Assembly: GCA_017477435.1 (NCBI GenBank)
Contig: JAFUVV010000021.1
Coordinates: 1 to 37,287, forward strand
Direction of reading: 5' to 3'
DNA from: Prevotella sp.
GTDB lineage: Bacteria; Bacteroidota; Bacteroidia; Bacteroidales; Bacteroidaceae
Length of the DNA: 37,287 nt
Of this stretch, positions 35,201-37,287 are shown piece after piece (within the stretch, counting starts at the first letter, position 1; every line of letters starts with the position of its first letter). Made by a program: the position numbers and the translations under genes. The notes under the pieces were generated by a model that was given only the letters and a program-made list of their open reading frames with translations, made no database searches and was not told where the DNA came from.

Positions 35201-35326
35201 TACAACCTGTTCACGTGGACCAGCTACGACAAGTATCAGCAAGACCCCGAGATCAGCACCAACACTGCCGGCGACGCCTACATGAACCAGCGCGTCATCA
35301 ACTTCGGCGTTGCCCTCGGCTTCTGA
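32249..35326 (+). CDS. SusC/RagA-like TonB-dependent transporter, second copy
   Basis: A 1025-residue protein from the ATG at 32249 (a TTG... frame further upstream overlaps susD and is not used). A signal peptide is followed by the carboxypeptidase-regulatory-like domain (VSGVVTSADDGEPLIGVTVKV). The TonB box/plug start LNEVVVVGYGQAK and plug motifs such as IESISILKDASTTAIYG are canonical. The barrel ends in INFGVALGF. Unlike the first copy it is a textbook SusC, and C-ending codons are strikingly preferred. No susD follows it, so it either shares the upstream susD or has lost its partner. Confidence 0.92.
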   Translation: MKRYIIIIMCLCTCTLSLLSQTVSGVVTSADDGEPLIGVTVKVKGTQSATVTDIDGRYQIAASPSARLVFSYVGYVENEAVVHGSTLDIVLTPDDNGLNEVVVVGYGQAKRITLTGAVSAINGKELQKVPVSSVQNTLVGKLPGFFSQQRSGQPGKDASDFFIRGVSSLNSAGNQPLIIVDDVEYTYEQLSQINVNEIESISILKDASTTAIYGIKGANGVLVVKTRRGEDGRPRINVRLETGVQTPVRTPNFLRSYETAQLVNEAYLNDGLQPQFTETDLEHFRTGDDPYGHPDVSWYDEIFRKTAQQTNANVDVSGGTDRLKYFVSVGYFMQNGLVRNFSSAADDVNSNYLYRRFNYRSNIDFQVTKNLSMRLDITSRFMNINEPYNLNATGQIYSWEEMHPYSAPVVNPDGSWAYLYDTSGRRPTLNARLANQGYRRTRRNDNNLLYNANWKMDFITPGLSSNVRIAYSTIDENWRSVWRSEFPTYHFNSDGQGGGYYNINPDHVYTNGSYAVTAGTNTARKDLNMQAYLNYARVFAEDHDVSAMLLFNRESTTNENSGQKVPEKFMGMTLKVGYKYQNRYLLDFNAAYNGSDRFAAGHRYGWFPAVGVGWVVSEEPWFKKIFEKSVDHLKIRSSFGLVGSDVAMGNRYLYNQVYEVGSSYYFGDRAINWPGYREGALGNDHVTWEKARKFDIGIDLNLWRTVSITIDYFYDHRYDQLVYRGDIPLIIGVGTSPVNVAKTMNQGIDGQIGYRNTWGDWGFNTNFVFSYAKNRILFQQEAQQRFPWLMRTGHPIGQPFGYVWDGYYTPEDIAAIEAGSDGAPAVPVSDIAVQAGDLKYKDLNGDRLIDDYDKQTIGKPNLPNTTLGWTIGGSWKGLTLSILFQGSFNYSFSVVGTGIEPFKSQFQPLHQQRWTEERYLAGEPINFPRLTSNPATVNSAEAYMSDFWLVDAWYIRLKTIDLSYSLPRSALPRFLDSARIYMNAYNLFTWTSYDKYQQDPEISTNTAGDAYMNQRVINFGVALGF

Positions 35327-35342
35327 CGACACACCCGACACA

Positions 35343-35385
35343 CCCCGGGGCCCGCATCGGCAACATTGCTACGCTCGCCCCGGGG
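35343..35385. terminator. GC-only hairpin after the second susC, possible terminator
   Basis: CCCCGGGGC at 35343-35351 pairs with GCCCCGGGG at 35377-35385, a 9-bp all-GC stem with a 25-base loop. There is no T run after it, so it could stabilise the 3' end rather than terminate. It adjoins one AGTAC palindrome. Confidence 0.45.
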
Positions 35386-35386
35386 C

Positions 35387-35405
35387 AGTACAAAGCCCAA
35401 GTACT
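35387..35405. repeat. Single AGTAC-N9-GTACT palindrome
   Basis: AGTAC-AAAGCCCAA-GTACT, the third location of this family in the window, again in an intergenic region behind a glycan-related gene. Confidence 0.75.
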
Positions 35406-35488
35406 GCAGAATGTAAATCTTCCAGCCGGTGGCGAAATATGGAATTGAAAAGACTGGGAAATGCGAGAAAAAGGCAAAAAAAGCGAAT

Positions 35489-35530
35489 TTTGGTTCGATT
35501 TTGATAGTCTTTGGTTCGATTCTTATAGTC
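35489..35530. repeat. Two tandem 21-bp direct repeats upstream of a secreted-protein gene
   Basis: Two adjacent 21-base copies share TTTGGTTCGATT and end in ATAGTC, with two differences between them. They lie just upstream of the candidate -7 element at 35549. Direct repeats two helical turns apart suit an AraC-type regulator dimer. Confidence 0.65.
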
Positions 35531-35548
35531 CGTTTCACGCAGGCAAGG

Positions 35549-35556
35549 TAATTTTG
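35549..35556 (+). promoter_or_regulatory. -7 element for the secreted-protein gene at 35616
   Basis: TAATTTTG fits TAnnTTTG and lies 60 bases ahead of the ATG. There is no TTG at -33, as expected for a promoter that depends on an activator. Confidence 0.45.
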
Positions 35557-35615
35557 CAGGCAGAATTATTATGTAAAAGAGTTAAAATGTTAAACTTAAA
35601 AAAGTTAGAAAGCGT

Positions 35616-36371
35616 ATGAAGAAAATTTTTACACTTATCGCAGGAGTCATGTTCGTTGCTTCGGCCAATGCTGTGACTCCTTACAAGAACCTCTACGTAG
35701 AGGCTAGTGTGTATCCCACAGGTTCAGGCTACGTCTACCTCGATGGTAAGAACGACGAAGACAAGGGATTTATTTATGAACAGTCAGAAGACTGGGGCGA
35801 GACCGCCTTTATCAAGTACGTCGGTGGCGAGAACGGCGGTGGCGGTGACGCTGTAGGTTGCAATGCTGGAATGGGTGTTTATGAGATTGCCGTTAGCGTT
35901 GAAGCCGAAGCCGACTATGAGCTCGTATGCTATGCCGACAAGATTAAAGAGGATGGCATTTATGGAAAAAGTGATGTCTATCCAGTTATCAATGGAACAG
36001 GAGAAGGACAGCGTAGCTGGAACTACGAATGGGTAGGCAAAGGCGAATGGATCAATATCAACTGTTCTGATGACATTTGCCCTGTAACCGGTAATTCTAA
36101 AGGTGATGCTGAGGGTTGCGATGGCCGTAAGCGTGAAGATTGCTTAAAGAAAACAGACCTTTGGAATGCTGACCCCGACACTTATGTCTATGTGATTATG
36201 CGCAAGGTGGGTGACGAACTGCCAAAGTTTGTTGAAGACGAAACCGCTATTCACGGTCTGACCATCGACAACAAGAGCAATGGTGCCACATACAACCTCT
36301 CTGGTCAGCAGGTAGGCAAAGACTTTAAGGGCATCGTCGTTGCCGGTGGCAAGAAGTATATCAAGAAATGA
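35616..36371 (+). CDS. Secreted protein with a Prevotella-type C-terminal motif, function unknown
   Basis: A 251-residue protein with a signal peptide (IAGVMFVASANA). The body is beta-rich with aromatic and Gly-rich stretches (YVYLDGKNDEDKGFIYEQ, GGENGGGGDAVGC) and several cysteines (CSDDICP, GCDGRKREDC). The last 30 residues, GATYNLSGQQVGKDFKGIVV and KKYIKK, match the short tail found on many secreted Prevotella proteins, probably a surface or sorting signal. I recognise no enzymatic domain; a surface glycan-binding protein is one possibility. It has its own promoter region and terminator. It ends the glycan-utilisation part of the window. Confidence 0.75.
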   Translation: MKKIFTLIAGVMFVASANAVTPYKNLYVEASVYPTGSGYVYLDGKNDEDKGFIYEQSEDWGETAFIKYVGGENGGGGDAVGCNAGMGVYEIAVSVEAEADYELVCYADKIKEDGIYGKSDVYPVINGTGEGQRSWNYEWVGKGEWININCSDDICPVTGNSKGDAEGCDGRKREDCLKKTDLWNADPDTYVYVIMRKVGDELPKFVEDETAIHGLTIDNKSNGATYNLSGQQVGKDFKGIVVAGGKKYIKK

Positions 36372-36396
36372 ACACTGAAAGCAGAAAAACTTTTTC

Positions 36397-36441
36397 ACCT
36401 CGGTGGGCATCGGTAGTGATGCCTCGCCGAGGTTTTTTTTT
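36397..36441 (+). terminator. Intrinsic terminator after the secreted-protein gene
   Basis: A long hairpin with outer stem ACCTCGG/CCGAGGT and inner stem GGCATC/GATGCC, followed by nine T. It starts 26 bases after the stop of the gene. Confidence 0.85.
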
Positions 36442-36540
36442 GTCTGCTTTTTCTGTTTCCATTCTTCATTCTTCACTCTTCATTCTTAATTCCTCCACTC
36501 TCCCCACCGACTTGAGTACGAGTCTGATTGTCTGCCTGCC

Positions 36541-36735
36541 GTGCTGTGGTTGGTGTTCCGCAAGAGGAGGTGGTATGGGAGAGTATATTTGATATACGCT
36601 GCTGTGTTGCTGGTTTATATTGTCTCGTGGGCGTTCATGCCGTGCATGGAACTCTCCCACGTATTGCTCGCTCTGACGCTGATGACGCGAGTCGTGATGA
36701 ACATTAGGAACCTCCCTAACTCCCAAACTTCTTAA
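36541..36735 (+). pseudogene. Possible fragment of a small membrane protein
   Basis: A 64-codon frame from a GTG, open further upstream without an ATG, encodes one clear membrane segment (VYLIYAAVLLVYIVSWAF) and a second weaker one (HVLLALTLMTRVVMNI). It begins just after a low-complexity tract and ends inside another. The hydrophobic pattern suggests a real but decayed or truncated gene; it could also be chance. Confidence 0.3.
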
Positions 36736-36753
36736 CTTCTTAACTCCATAAAC

Positions 36754-37245
36754 TTAAATCAATTCTACATTCTTAGAATTGAAGTCTCTTTCCTGTCTGT
36801 CGAGACTCATCCAGTAGGCTCGTTCCTCTGCGTCCATCTTCTCGATGGCATAGCGCAGAGTGGTGCGTGCCATCTCGTTGACGTGCTGACGGAGGAAGTC
36901 GCGCAGCAGATCCATCGACACCCGTTTGCCCATCTCGCGCAGCATCCATCCTACGGCTTTGTGCATGAGGTCGTGAGGATGGCTGAGATGTCTTTCAGCA
37001 TATCTCAGGCACCATGATGCGTCGCCGGCCTGCGATGTCTTCCATGTGCATACAATGCTCATTCTTTGTCGCCACAGATTCTGACTGTCGGCAAGGGCAT
37101 CGAGCGTTGTTTTTTTGTATGTTCTCATCTCCTCTTCACTGCTGTCGCGTCCGGCGAGCAGGGTGGGGAGCAGGAGCCAGTGGCCGAGGATTTTAGGTGC
37201 AGAGAGGTCGACAAGGTCCCAGTTGCTTGCCCGCGCAGAATCTAC
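36754..37245 (-). pseudogene. DNA alkylation repair protein (AlkD-like), N-terminus missing
   Basis: The frame encodes the C-terminal part of an AlkD-type HEAT-repeat glycosylase: NWDLVDLSAPKILGHWLL, SQNLWRQRMSIVCTW, HPHDLMHKAVGWMLREMGKR and TTLRYAIEKMDAEERAYWM. AlkD removes alkylated purines and normally has about 230 residues. Here the recognisable sequence extends 37 codons upstream of the only ATG (37128) and meets a TAA at 37246-37248, with no ATG, GTG or TTG in between. The first 60-70 residues are absent in all frames up to the window edge. A 124-residue product from 37128 would lack half of the fold, so a pseudogene is the better call. Confidence 0.75.
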
Positions 37246-37270
37246 TTACCGACGCAGAAGTTACTATCTG

Positions 37271-37278
37271 CAAATATA
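37271..37278 (-). promoter_or_regulatory. Possible -7 element upstream of the alkD remnant
   Basis: On the minus strand TATATTTG fits TAnnTTTG. The matching -33 box would lie near or beyond the window edge, so it is only half supported. It sits 23 bases before the in-frame stop that bounds the alkD remnant. Confidence 0.35.
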
Positions 37279-37287
37279 AGTATCTGA

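Larger units (their letters stand above)
36372..36753. other. Intergenic region with terminator and low-complexity tracts
   Basis: A 382-base stretch holding the terminator at 36397-36441, an ATTCTTCACTCTTC tract (36459-36497), a doubtful membrane-protein fragment (36541-36735) and a TTCTTAACTTC tract (about 36711-36755). Confidence 0.55.

Noticed and set aside
34157-35341. 394-codon minus-strand frame opposite the second susC
   Set aside because: Rich in Val, Asp and Gly as expected for the reverse of C-ending codons; the plus strand holds a canonical SusC barrel.

Overview
The window reads as a chromosome segment of a gut or rumen Bacteroidota, most likely Prevotella or a close relative. 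The support is several SusC/SusD-type transporters, a hybrid two-component regulator, promoters of the TTG-N19/20-TAnnTTTG type, few Shine-Dalgarno sites, and a secreted protein ending in a Prevotella-style C-terminal motif. Most of it is glycan-utilisation DNA interrupted by intergenic repeats and one insertion sequence. No rRNA, tRNA or CRISPR array was seen.

Left part (1-9.1 kb): the tail of an unidentified gene; a bimodular GH5-GH43-like enzyme with an overlapping outer-membrane channel-like gene; a translationally coupled pair made of a polytopic DUF6057-type membrane protein and a lipoprotein beta-propeller carrying one CxxCH motif; a Tat-exported Gfo/Idh/MocA oxidoreductase (minus); and a small secreted protein of unknown function. 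The last two genes diverge from a repeat whose two ends carry nearly identical outward-facing promoters.

Centre (9.1-18.4 kb): a minus-strand operon GH51, GH116, then a RbsD/FucU-like lipoprotein. It starts from an array of three tandem promoter-bearing repeats related to those at 8 kb. Next is a plus-strand GH92 mannosidase with a lipoprotein behind it, closed by a strong terminator.

Right part (18.4-37.3 kb): a 1319-residue hybrid two-component system that overlaps a GH38-type alpha-mannosidase. An IS21-family element (24295-26851) ends the GH38 gene early and abuts the C-terminal part of a different gene. With no target-site duplication and unrelated genes on its two sides, this looks like an IS-linked deletion or rearrangement. 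A susC-susD-susC cluster follows, then a secreted protein, low-complexity DNA and an N-terminally truncated alkD.

Together, GH92 plus GH38 suggest alpha-mannoside (mannan or N-glycan) use. GH51, GH116 and GH5-GH43 suggest that beta-glucosides/xylosides and arabinosides are handled as well. The HTCS next to the mannosidase gene is the obvious candidate regulator. The most unusual content is non-coding: promoter-bearing repeats, an AGTAC-N9-GTACT palindrome family in three intergenic regions, and low-complexity tracts that run into start codons.
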